This document shows positions 43,913 to 53,982 of a DNA stretch of 64,000 bases, piece by piece; the first letter of the stretch is position 1, and every line of letters starts with the position of its first letter. Both the position numbers and the translations under genes were made by a program. Source of the DNA: Byssothecium circinans (lineage: Eukaryota > Ascomycota > Dothideomycetes > Pleosporales > Massarinaceae); the NCBI GenBank assembly GCA_010015675.1, contig ML976986.1:137815-201814 (forward strand), read 5' to 3'. The notes below the pieces were generated by a model. That model did not search any database. It saw nothing but the letters and a program-made list of their open reading frames with translations, and had not been told where the DNA came from.

Positions 43913-44107
43913 CTAGTCAAGATCCGAGTCATACTCCGACACGAACTCCCCATCCCTATTTCCCCCCTCCGACACACTCCCGACCGTTTCTTGAACACCG
44001 CTACCCACCTCACACTCCCGCAAAGCCAACCACCTCTCCCTCCTCACGACCTCTTCCTCATAAAACCTCGGATCCGCAAGCCTCCTATCGGCCAAACGCG
44101 GGCCCAT
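43913..44107 (-). other. Open in-frame tail directly after the P1 amber codon
   Basis: The next 64 codons after the P1 stop stay open in the same frame. They look protein-like: GPRLADRRLADPRFYEEEVV, then an acidic Ser/Gly end closing EFVSEYDSDLD and TAG. It may be the lost C-terminus of P1, reached by readthrough or editing, or simply decayed sequence. Confidence 0.45.
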
Positions 44108-45320
44108 CTACCTCAGCCTCTCGATCCCTCCGGCCTCCTTAGCCAGCGTCATCATCGCGTCTACCTCGGGGTTATGGATGAGATCGCGATCGGAAGTGCG
44201 GTCGATGCAATGCACCAAAGCATCGACAATCACGGCCGGGTCGTCGAAAGCAACCTTTTCCGGGGAATGTAAAGAGTGCTTCCCCCAGATCTTGAGCTTC
44301 GGCGCGCCGCAGTGCATCTCGAAGGCGACATATTGCTCATTTTTCTTGTTCTTCCTGCGGAGGTAGATGGTGTGCCAGTAGTTCTCGAAGCCTTTACGGT
44401 CTAGGGGGCAGTATTCGACTTTGGCTGTGGAGGGATTGTGTGGTTAGTGTTGTGTTCTTCCTCTCTCGGGGGAATTATGGATCGGATGGGATGGATGGGG
44501 GTTGGGGATTGAGTGACTTACTGTGCTCGTCCCTCAAGTCGATTTGTTTCTTCTCCCGGCACCGCATGTAATCCTTCCCATGCCATCCTTCATACCATGC
44601 GGTGGCGTCTTTGAGGTCGATGTGGAGGACGCCGATGTCGCCTTTGAACTGCGGCGTTACGCGGTACCCTTGGATGTAGAGATTGCGTGGCCATGGTCGG
44701 GAAGTGTGCGTGCTGCGCGCTTTTGGGTGGATGAGGGTGGGGGGGTTGGATCGTTTTCGCTTTCGGGGGATTGCAGGTGTTGGACTCGGTGCTTCGGCAC
44801 TCTCCTCTTTGGTGTTTACAATAACTGTCTGTGTTCCGACGGTCGTGTGTGTGGTGAGTGTGAGCTGCGGCTTGGTGGATGGCTCGTCCTTCACTGGGTT
44901 GATGGTCTCTGTCTGCATTTCACTATCGCTCATAAGTGTAATGGTTGTCTGCGCTTCTCCATCGCTCGTCTGAACGCCGGTAGTTTGTACACCCATACTA
45001 TTGCCTGTTCCGCCTACTTCTTCCAGTCCATTGGATGCCCACCTCGCCTCCGCGCCATCACTGCCTTCAAAAGCCATGACGAGTGATCCCTCATTCTTGA
45101 CAATCCTCACCGAGATATCCACGGCACTCGCGTCCGTTCCGGGCCTCAGCTTTACTCGCTCATTGTCACTGTCAGCTTCGCTGCCGCTTTCAGTGAGATC
45201 GCCGGTCGTGAGGACATCGGTTTTGGGAGGGCGGTTGGGGCGTTCGAGCGTATAGGTGAGGGTGCCGTTGAGAGTGAAGAGGTAGAATTTGAGCCCTGGG
45301 CGGGAGATGAGCTCGGGCAT
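44108..45320 (-). CDS. P1: first member of a tandem family with QT-rich linker, unknown function
   Basis: ATG at 45320; exons 45320-44522 and 44424-44108 with a 97-base GT-AG intron (AACACTAAC branch), 371 residues. An N-terminal domain (MPELISRPGLKFYLFTLNGT; DASAVDISVRIVKNEGSLVM; AFEGSDGAEARW) is shared with P2, P3 and P4. A linker at residues 120-190 carries MGVQTTGVQT, GEAQTT, SEMQTET and VGTQTV. A basic PRKRKRSNPP segment could be a nuclear signal. The C-terminal domain (LYIQGYRVTPQFKGDIGVLH; GWHGKDYMRCREK; DPAVIVDALVHCIDR) is shared with P2 and partly P3. The stop is TAG, followed in frame by 64 open codons. I do not recognise the family. The repeated QT motifs resemble LC8 dynein light chain docking sites; this is inference. 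Confidence 0.7.
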
Positions 45321-45886
45321 TGTTGCGGCGGGTGGGGTGTGTGGTGGTGGAGAGGAGAAGATCAAGAGTCAGCAGACTGGTTAAGTATTGAGGTTATAGT
45401 ATCCAAGTGAAGTGAAAAGTAAATGAAAGCAATTGAGTAAGAAGGCAAAGGTTCGTCTTATATTGATAGTGAAGGTGTGACGCTCTCGTTTAACTCATCA
45501 AGTTACCTCAGATCATGTCAGATCAAGTTACATGCAGGTAAAGGTAGTAAATCAGAAAGAGATAATACCGTTGGTGGTCACAATTATGAGAAGACCAACT
45601 TGACTGCAAAATATTTGAGCTCCTCTAATGACGAAGGTCATCCCAGGTCTTTTTCTAGAATGCTTCATCACTGATGCTCCTTGATGGTTGATAGGCTCTT
45701 GTCTGAAAATAGAAGGAGACTTTTTTATTCATGTACTAGGGTTAACTTCTGAAGATAGGAATGTAACTGCATCTAAGGTAGAAGACGCAACCGCCTGAAA
45801 TCAGACTAATCCTTAACCTTTCCATAGCCGGTACTCTCCATCTACCCGCTATTGGGCTCCTTAAACCCATCAGCTGTCTCATCCAC
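45321..45886. other. Spacer between P1 and P2, 0.57 kb
   Basis: Promoter of P1 and 3' flank of P2. No further family remnant was recognised. Confidence 0.45.
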
Positions 45887-47477
45887 CTAATCCCCCATAT
45901 CTTTAGGCTCGTAGATCCGTAGCGTTCGTCGAGCTTCATCTCTTTCATCTTTCTTGGCCTTCAACTGCTCATACCTTGTACGATCGGCATGTGAAAATTC
46001 CTTTATCGGTTGAGATTCTTTCGAGGGTGCCGGGCAACACCATTTACGCCCAGAGCAGGGGTCGTTTACAAAATAGGACCTTTTGCAGGAATAGCAATAT
46101 GCCCTAAGGTTCTTCTTTCTCGCGATCTCTTTCCGTCGCTTTTCCATGATTTCGTATTGCTGGTCTGCTTCCGGATCATGCAACTTGGTTTCTCGTCCAG
46201 ATTGGCAATCAATAATGTGGACAAGCGCATCGATGAAGATTTCGGCATCATCGTAGATGATCTTTTCGGAACCTTTATATTCGGTGCTCCAAATGGCATG
46301 CTCCGTAGATAAGCGGCTAAGTTGCATGAGAGGAGTACTCTCTCCGTTGAACTTGAAAAGGTGTGATATCAAGAGCTTGTGATCGATGCCTCTCACCCAA
46401 CGTGCATACGCCGTGTACGCAACTTTTGCTAAGAATTGGTCAACAATACGAGCAGCAAATTTAGTACCAAATAGACTTACTCTGTTTGTTGTCCATACCT
46501 ATTCTACAGGTGATATATCGTGGAGCGTACTTTCGTCCTAAGGTGCCTTCGAACTGGACTGTGCCTTTCTGTGTATCGAGGCGTAGTACACCTAAACCAC
46601 CGCTGAACGCTGGCGTATTTCGGTAGCACTCCATGTAGAAATAGCGTGGGAAGGGCTTCAAATCCTCCTTGCTGCGTGCTAGTTTATGTGGCCGATAGAG
46701 ACTTAGCGAGCGACGTCGTTTGAGTGGATTTTCTGGCGATTTGGACTGGGAAGGGACGGTCTCAGTGCCAGTGTAGATGATGTTAGTCAACGTTGCAGAT
46801 GCCGCTTGCTTCTGCGCTTTAGTGATAATCCCGTTGGTCTTTGCTGGAGTGTGGATAGTTTCGATGCCGGGATAAACGACCTTTGTGAGGAGACTTGGGG
46901 GCGGATTAGTCTAGGTGCCAGTCGTGGCGACTGCTGTGGAAGTAACCGTAGTTTGCGTTCCACTCGTCGATGCTGCTGTAGATGTAACCATAGTCTGCGT
47001 TCCACGCGTTGATGCTTCTGTAGAAGTAAACGCAGTCTGCGTTCCGGTTGTCGACGCTGCTGTAGAAGTGACCGTAGTCTGTGTTCCAGTCATCATGACA
47101 GCTGCAGGAGTGACCTCAGTCTGAACCGCCATATTAGCGCTCATGTAATTTCCCTTCACGCCCACGTTGACGAGCCCATTGAAAGTCCACGAAGCCTCAG
47201 CACCGTTATCGCTCTTATACTCCATCTTCAAGATCCCCTTGTTTCTCGCAACTCGCACCGACATGCCCACGGCGCTAGCATCGTTACCATCATCGAGATC
47301 GGAGGAGTTTTTGTCACGGGCCACGTCCCGATGGGCGTAGTCAAGATTGCTGAGTTCGAAGATCCGGGGAGGGATGTCGGGAAGCTTGAGCGTGCAGGTG
47401 AGCGTCCATGATGTAGGATTGGGGGTGAGGATGTAGAGTTTGACGGTAGGGTGCGGATTGACCTTATGCCAGAGCAT
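45887..47477 (-). pseudogene. P2: second family member, interrupted by an in-frame TAG in the TQT repeat
   Basis: ATG at 47477; exons 47477-46481 and 46428-45887 with a 52-base GT-AG intron at the same site as in P1; 512 codons if read through. The N-domain (DASAVGMSVRVARNKGILKM, NGAEASWTFNGLVNVG) and C-domain (YFYMECYRNTPAFSGGLGVL, IFIDALVHIIDCQSG) align with P1. The linker has four 14-residue units, each opening GTQT and rich in Thr/Ser, from a 42-base DNA repeat. The fifth unit reads GT-stop-T: codon 189 is TAG (46913-46911) exactly where the other units have CAG (Gln), and the frame stays open for 150 codons after it. The tail adds CYSCKRSYFVNDPC then WCCPAP, a possible zinc-binding group absent from P1. 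A short alternative intron ending at the TAG is conceivable but weak. Confidence 0.78.
46914..47123 (-). repeat. 42-base tandem repeat encoding 14-residue TQT units in P2
   Basis: The landmark GCGTTCC (GTGTTCC in one copy) recurs at 46955, 46997, 47039 and 47081, exactly 42 bases apart, which keeps the frame. Units differ by a few bases each, so the array is not brand new. Confidence 0.9.
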
Positions 47478-47722
47478 GATTGGAGACCTTTTGATGAAGG
47501 TGTAGGCGGGAGAGAAGAGAGATGTAAAAGGTTCGAGAGGGTTGAGTATTTATATATGGGGCCAGAAGGATTGAAGGTAAGAGCAAAGCGAGAGCAATGA
47601 CTTTATGCAATACACGGGAGGAAGGAGCGCCTTAGACCCTAGAACACAGTAAGAGAAAACTGCGGACTATCTTGACCATCGTCTACCTTACTGCATAAAT
47701 CACGGGGTTCTTACTCCTCATA

Positions 47723-47958
47723 TCACTCAGTCTGTGTCCTCCTCAACCCCACCATAGTCTGCACCTCCTCATCCCGCACACCCACCGCCTCAGTCCGAAC
47801 CCCCATACTAGCTCCAACGCTCTCAAACTCAATATTTCCAATTTTTGAAACTCACACTGCGCCCCCGCTCCATTGTTCCCTTCAAATTGCATTCTCATGA
47901 TCCTATCATTTCCCAATAGTCTCAGATGTACAGTACCTACCACAAATGCCAGCAGCAA
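47723..47958 (-). pseudogene. P4: fragment of a further family member
   Basis: The upper frame reads GTVHLRLLGNDRIMRMQFEG then NNGAGAQ, matching the ISVRIVKNEGSLVMAFEGSDGAEA region of P1. It then shifts frame into FESVGASMGVRTEAVGVRD, EEVQTM and LRRTQTE before a TGA at 47723, which matches the SMGVQTTGVQT linker start of P1. No start codon, no C-terminal domain and a frame break between the two blocks: a relic between P2 and P3. Confidence 0.72.
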
Positions 47959-48365
47959 ACCTTGTAGTCGAAGAGAAGAAAGGATACACCATAGTCCTCC
48001 ATTATCATGTTATTGACATACAAAGAAGAAGCCTAATAAACCTAAGCTCGACTGAGAAACGCCATTGAAGTGAGAAGTCCGCAACGCCGTTCTTCTGTGA
48101 CCATGCCCACATGAAGCGAGATGATAGCCCATCGACCAAATCACTCCAAAGTCTCCATCAAAGTGACAACCATGAACGCTTTTCCAAATCCCAGACCGCA
48201 GTGATGATCACCGCTAGCCAAGACCAAACACCGCGCCACCATCCCGAAAAATGAAGAGACGGACTAAGATGCCAAAAATCAAGACCAAAACCATAGCTTT
48301 TCACCGGTCTCCTTTTCCACATTTGAGCAGTGTTACTCTCTCCTGATAGTCACCATCGTAACTCC
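47959..48365. other. Spacer between P4 and P3
   Basis: No gene or clear family remnant recognised. Confidence 0.4.
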
Positions 48366-49747
48366 TCACCACGCTCCAAAAGCTTTGTTCCGCGCTCTTG
48401 CTAGCCCGCGTCCCTCCAAGCACTCTCCAATCGCCTGCATAGCAACACTCATCCGAGCCTGAGCACGGAAGTACCTACGCACTTCTCCAGTACCTACGCA
48501 CTTCTCCAGTACCAGTATTATTAGCCCAGATATTGCTCTCCTCATTCTTATGATCCATTGAGAAAGCAACGCTCGCATTGACACGGGAGCGTTTGGGCAC
48601 GCGGCAGAGCTGGAGAGTATGGTCGCCGAAGTGGTGAGGCTTCGGTAGTGGTACATTGTCGATGTAGCCTATCTATGCGTTAGTGGACAAAATACAGGCT
48701 TACAAATGATGGTGATCGAAGAGAACTTGCAGGCGGGGAGGTTGAGGCGGTCGACGATGAGACGAGTTCCCCATTCAAACTCGTCGCATGATTCCCAGAA
48801 GATCTCGTGATTGGCAAGATCTATATGAAGACGGCCTTCACAGTTGTCGTCACCTGGGCTGGTGCGATAGCCTTCCATGAAGATGTGCTTGTAGGCGCGA
48901 TGCTCGCCGTGGTTGATGTCATCACTCGGGCGTTTGAGGGTGTTCTGGAGGTCTGTATCCTCCGTGTCGTCTGATTCGGGTTCGTTGAAGGTCTCGAAGA
49001 CGCTGACGACTGGAAGTGCGTTAGTTTGGATGTAGGAAAGTATTGTCGGTATGCTCGTAAGAGTATTATTACATAAATTTTGTAACATTTTGCTAAGGCC
49101 TAGGTGTAGAAAGCGTTGTAAGGCTCTTGGAACATGGTTGTAATGGAGATAGGCTAGAAAGGGGTCAAGAAGATTGGAAACTTACTCCCTTTTGGGAAAA
49201 GTTTTTTCGCCCCGATGTTGGACTCTCCCTCTTCACCGTTTATGTCTTCTTCAGACTCGTCAGACTCATCGCTGGCGGTTTTTTTCTTCATAGTTGATAC
49301 CTCCATCTTATCCTGAATCCCATCTTCGTCATCCTTTCCAAGGTGGAGAGGAATAGGACCTGACGCGTATCCACCTCCCTTCGCCGGGCCATCTTTTTCA
49401 ACTCGCTTGCTCGGCCCATCATTTTCCTGCGACCTGATCTCTCCACTGTCTTTTTCTTTCCGTCCCTTGTACTGGAAGGAAAGCATATCGCCACTCATGC
49501 TCTGGAACCTGAGATCAAGAAAACCCCGCACTTGCTCAAGATATACCTCCAAGCCTCTCACGTGAATACAGTCACCAACAGCACTAGAACGTGCATCTTT
49601 GATTTGGTCCGTGGCCTCGATGTCGCTGCCCTGGAAGATGTATCTCGTGACCAAAGTGTCAGCAGTGGTGATGCTAACGGTGAGTTTGCCGTTGAGCTGG
49701 ACGACGTGAAGCGCGAGACTTCTTTTGTTGTCGAAGCGGGTAGGCAT
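48366..49747 (-). pseudogene. P3: third family member, frame broken near its 3' end by a 19-base duplication
   Basis: Start chosen at 49747 (MPTRFDNKRSLALHVVQLNG) by alignment with the P1 start; the frame is open further upstream without need. Exons are 49747-49186, 49009-48704 and 48668 onward; the introns are 176 bases (CTAAC branch) and a very short 35 bases (GTAAGC, CTAAC, ATAG). The N-domain is diverged, with KDARSSAVGDCIHVRGLEVY. The middle is acidic and Lys-rich with no TQT array, and YKHIFMEGYRTSPGDDNCEG then RLHIDLANHEIFWESCD matches the C-domain. The frame ends at TAG 48475 inside the second copy of a perfect 19-base duplication. Removing one copy lets it run on through FRAQARMSVAMQAIGECLEG to a TGA at 48366. 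If the 35-base intron is not real, the protein ends sooner. Confidence 0.68.
48472..48509. repeat. Perfect 19-base tandem duplication in P3
   Basis: TACCTACGCACTTCTCCAG occurs at 48472-48490 and again at 48491-48509. Nineteen is not a multiple of three, so the second copy shifts the P3 frame. Confidence 0.95.
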
Positions 49748-50828
49748 GCGAATGATCTGGGCTCGATGTGTAGTCGTGTGAGATGGCCGGCGATTAATGT
49801 TGGAGGACAGCGCGAAGAGCGAGAAAAGAGGCGGCGAGGAAGCGGTGGGCATGTGGACGTGAATAGTAGGGGAAATTCGAATGAGTCGATTGCAGTTGAG
49901 CGTACTCAAGATATGCGAGCAGAGTGATGTCGAATTGCGATGATGGCCAATGAAAAGGTCCGTAAAGAAAGAATTCTGTCGGTAAGAAGGACTGAGGTCG
50001 ACGAGTCTAAGCTGGACACTACTTTGATGTATGCCGTGTGCTTGGATCAACTTCGACTTTACGAATCGATCTCTCTTACCTCGCCTCAAGGGGGAGCTAT
50101 CGCGAAGCTCAAGGACACCGTTGAGAGTAGATCTTTGCCGTGCTACCCGCCTGAGGACCACCTATGTCTATAAAATCTTAGCAATTCACTGGAGTGCATA
50201 AGCTAGGTCCGCATTCGGTCGAACTTTTATTGTTGATTATCTCGGGAAAGTACTGAGTTGCATACTCGCCCCTTCATGGATAGTCAGCCCCAGCTCTGGG
50301 CTAAGACCTTTGATACATCTTACCTTCGTCCTTTCCATCGTGCCCATAACCCTAATACGGCCTTAGACGCCGTCCTTCTACAATGTACCCCCATCCTGAG
50401 AGACGTCGCACACGTCCTATTTAGGTCATGCGTGTTGGACCATGGCGACCCCCGAACAGAATTCCTTCGACAGACGCTAATCGAACTGGGCTTTCTTGGA
50501 GTTCACCATGGATGCGTGACACTGATTCCGGGTAACCGATACCAGAAAACTATCATGTGGAAGTCCTCGATGAGAAGTACAGTAGTGGTGCCAAAGATGG
50601 GAATGTTGGGATTAGCCGCAAGGAATTTGCAGTAGATCTTTGGAATGGGCTGGTCCGATTTTCTATGGGGTGGAAATGTGTTGGATACAACATTAAGTCT
50701 GCCCAACTAGGTGGTGGTCAGTACCATGTGCGATGAGCATCGAAGGTACCCACAAGACTCTCTCCACTTTACGAAGCGTAAGGCGGATTTGAAAGCCCCA
50801 GCATACTCTCAAAGAACATGTTGCTATC
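49748..50828. other. Intergenic, about 1.1 kb
   Basis: Promoter of P3 and 3' flank of the regulator gene. A 125-codon plus-strand frame (50258-50635) has no domain and is not accepted. Confidence 0.4.
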
Positions 50829-53066
50829 TCAATTAGATTCTATTGGCATGTCCATCAAATGATCGAAGCTCATCATATCCACATCAAAATCCGTGCCGAC
50901 CCAAGGATCTTCGACGACGGTATTGTCTGGTGGCGGAGGCTCGGCTTGTGGAACGGGTGTATTCCCTGTAGCAGCCTCAGCAAGCGCTTGAGGGGCCATA
51001 TTTTGCGGGAATTCAGGGTCCTTGGATCCACTGCTGTCTTGTTTCTTCGTATGCTCCTGCAGCAGAGACTTCAGAAGGCGGATACCGTGGTTTGCGACAG
51101 AGCTAGTTGGCCAGTGCTTAAGGATAGTGATAGCTTTTTCAACTCCATCCTTGCCTTCGTTAGCTTCATGTCCTTCCCCAGCCCGGTGGAAGAGATCCAA
51201 TCCAAGACACAGGCCAGCGGTTACTACAAAGGCCTAAAGAGTTGTCAGTAATGGTACAGCTGGTTATCTTTCAACACATACTTGCTCAACCCACCATTGA
51301 GGCTCTTCAGGATATCGCTCTTCCATGGTCTCGATGATTGTCTTCGAGCTACTCAAACATGCCCATCGCGAGTAGGTATAACGTGGGTCCTTAAAGCTTT
51401 TGCCGAGAAAGCTTTGATGAATCATGATTACCTTATGCGCAGCAGAAGCTCGATAGGAACGTCTTGCCCACATAGTCCACCGCGGCCAAGCTGGGTCGTA
51501 TCTGGACGTGTGCCGCAGAAACCTAGGCATCTTTTCATTGCTTAATGCACGCACGACTGCATCGTATCTTAACACGACGTTGTATTTCGCCGATAGGTCG
51601 GGTGCATCTAGCATGTCGTCTAGATATCGAGAAAGCATGAAGGCTACCTCGTTGAGATAGTTGCTGATCATGGTGAAAGAAGGGGTCATGTTGTCTTGGA
51701 TTGATGCCAATGTATTTTCGTCAAAGTGACGTGGAAGGACTGATGTATAATGCCGCTTCTGCAGATTATACATTCCTTGGGAAGTTGAACATAGCCAATC
51801 TTGAGCGGTCAGCGCACTCCAGAGTCTTCTACCAATCTCCCGCTGGAGAAAGGCTTCCTTCTGGTCCTCCGTCATTTCTAGCGGTGAGACACTATCTTCA
51901 GGATGAGGACTGAGCCTGCGCGACGTGAGAGCTGCTCCACATACCAGAGGATTATTACTCACTTGTGTAAGCCTAGCCCTCGCGCGACCACAGTAGCGGT
52001 GGCTTGGTACGTGGCCCATTCCTTTGTCGAGCCGACGAGGTGCTCCGATGTGTGCATGTTGAGAATCGCCTGTACTGAGTAGACGTGATGTTTTGAAGCA
52101 AAGTCACCTAGATGCAAGCATGAAACCAAGCAATTACCCCATTCTCGCGATAGTCTCAACTTGTCAGTATCTGAGAAACCCCAGGAAGCTGAGACAGCTT
52201 CATCGGAGCCGATCATGCCAGCGGATAATATGGAAAATAGTAATGCACACCATCGCGAGTCGTGCTGGCGCAAATCTATCTCTTGGGAGTCCTCGTATGC
52301 GGCATGTAGAGCCTTGCGAAAGCTAGGAGCGTGACTGGAATACAGTTATCAGCCACCAAAATTCGACCAAATTTAAGAAATTTACAATGGTGACTTACTA
52401 TATGCCCCCGACCCAATATGCCATGCATTGGTCATGGTAATCCGTTATCTGCAATACTTGCTCCTTGGTGGGCAACAGTGACTGAAGATGAGACAACTCA
52501 ACGGATTGTGCAGCGGGGGAGAAAGAGTTACTAGCTGGACCATCCGAGCACGTTTTTGTGCAGTTCTGATTGAGACTCTGTGCCACGAGAGCCTGGTTGC
52601 GCTCGTATTCCTCTTTATTTTGTAACAGGCTGCCCATGGATATATCCGTGTTGTCCGATCGACCGTAAGTCATGAAATCTACATTTGTTGAAGCGGTGGT
52701 CGGCAACGCGGACTGACCGTCCGTCGAATGTGGCGCTGTGGAATAAATATCGTGACCATGGATTTGTTCTCCCGGTAGCTGTTGTCGAAAGGGCATAGAG
52801 GGCCAAGTCGGGTCACCGTTTTGCGGTGTTGCAGATCCGTCCAGCGGGGGTATCCTCCCTTCCGATGACCTAGCTGATGACCACAGAGTCGTAGGCGAGC
52901 TTTTCCTGGGGTACTTGCGATGAACAGCTGCATTGTAGCCGCTCGGCCATTCCATCGTGCACAGATGGACCTCCTTGTTCTGTACACATCGGGAACAAGG
53001 GGTTTTCCGGTCACACTTCTGACGCCTCATCGAGCATCTCGTACATGTTTGCCGTTGCTTTGGCAT
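50829..53066 (-). CDS. Zn2Cys6 transcription factor with fungal-specific regulatory domain
   Basis: ATG at 53066; exons 53066-52399, 52335-51963, 51915-51282 and 51233-50829, with GT-AG introns of 63, 47 and 48 bases. All joins keep frame and give about 690 residues. The binuclear zinc cluster is at the N-terminus: CTRCSMRRQKCDRK then CSRCVQNKEVHLC (residues 8-36). After a disordered stretch the fungal-specific transcription factor middle domain follows (YHDQCMAYWVGGIYHAPSF, CLVSCLHLGDFASKHHVYSV, EIGRRLWSALTAQDW). The C-terminus is acidic and Asp/Met-rich (DFDVDMMSFDHLMDMPIE), a plausible activation segment. The four-exon pattern and intact motifs suggest it is functional. Targets are unknown; no dedicated gene cluster is visible beside it. 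Confidence 0.9.
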
Positions 53067-53982
53067 GCTGGTTACGAGTGGTCTGGAAGATTGGTGAGGC
53101 CTGCTCGATTAGCGGAGAGGCAGTTCTCAGGCTAACGCAGCTGGACTCGGGATCTGGATAGACCTATGGTCAATGCGAACACTTGAGTTATGCCATATCT
53201 GCTGCTTAGAGTGATGTTGACAAGATTTTGGAAGGGGTTGTTCGAAAGATATGTAGAGCCTTCGGAAAGGCTTGAATTGCTGACTAAGCATTCTAGCCCC
53301 AAGTCAGATCGGACGCGTAAGTGACAATGCCACAGACGTCACCCACAGCTTCGACCTTCATATTAAAACCTCACTGGGTTTTAAAAAAAGGCGATACCCT
53401 CATAAGCGGGACGCTGTTCAATGCGAGGAGTTTGCGCTACGACAGAGACACCGATGTTGATCATCTGGATTTTGTGCCTGTCATCTGCCCCACCGCGAGG
53501 CTGACTGTCTCTCTTGCTCTTCACTCATGCCAATCTAGAGAAAACCCTGATGAAGAACTTTAAGCGCTCGCTTTCATGGCTACTCAGAAAATGACTCAAA
53601 GCACGTCCGAGATGGCAGCCACACCTACTTGGGCTCTGCGCAATCCAGCGCCTCGGAAAGCGCAAATGCCTGGCAAGAGCCGGCGAGATTGCTCGGTGTC
53701 ATTATGGCGGCCCCATGCTCCTCTACATGGGTCATTTCAACACCAGCGTAGGCCTCGTGGATGGTAGCAGCTGTGTGGATAGACGTTCGATGAAGAGTGA
53801 GAACTGAGTGTCAGTAGTGGCGACGACATCGTGTCGCGGAGAAACAACATGTGACCTGAGCTGGTCAGCAGTTGCGTGCCACCCTCCAGGTCAGACGCGA
53901 TGACTTTGCTACACGAACTCGACAACAAGGCAACCATCTACCCTTCCTCTCTCCTTTACTATACTCACCGCGCCATGTCAAG
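53067..53982. other. Divergent intergenic region, 0.92 kb
   Basis: Holds the promoters of the minus-strand regulator and the plus-strand downstream gene. Short frames here are chance-like. Confidence 0.45.
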
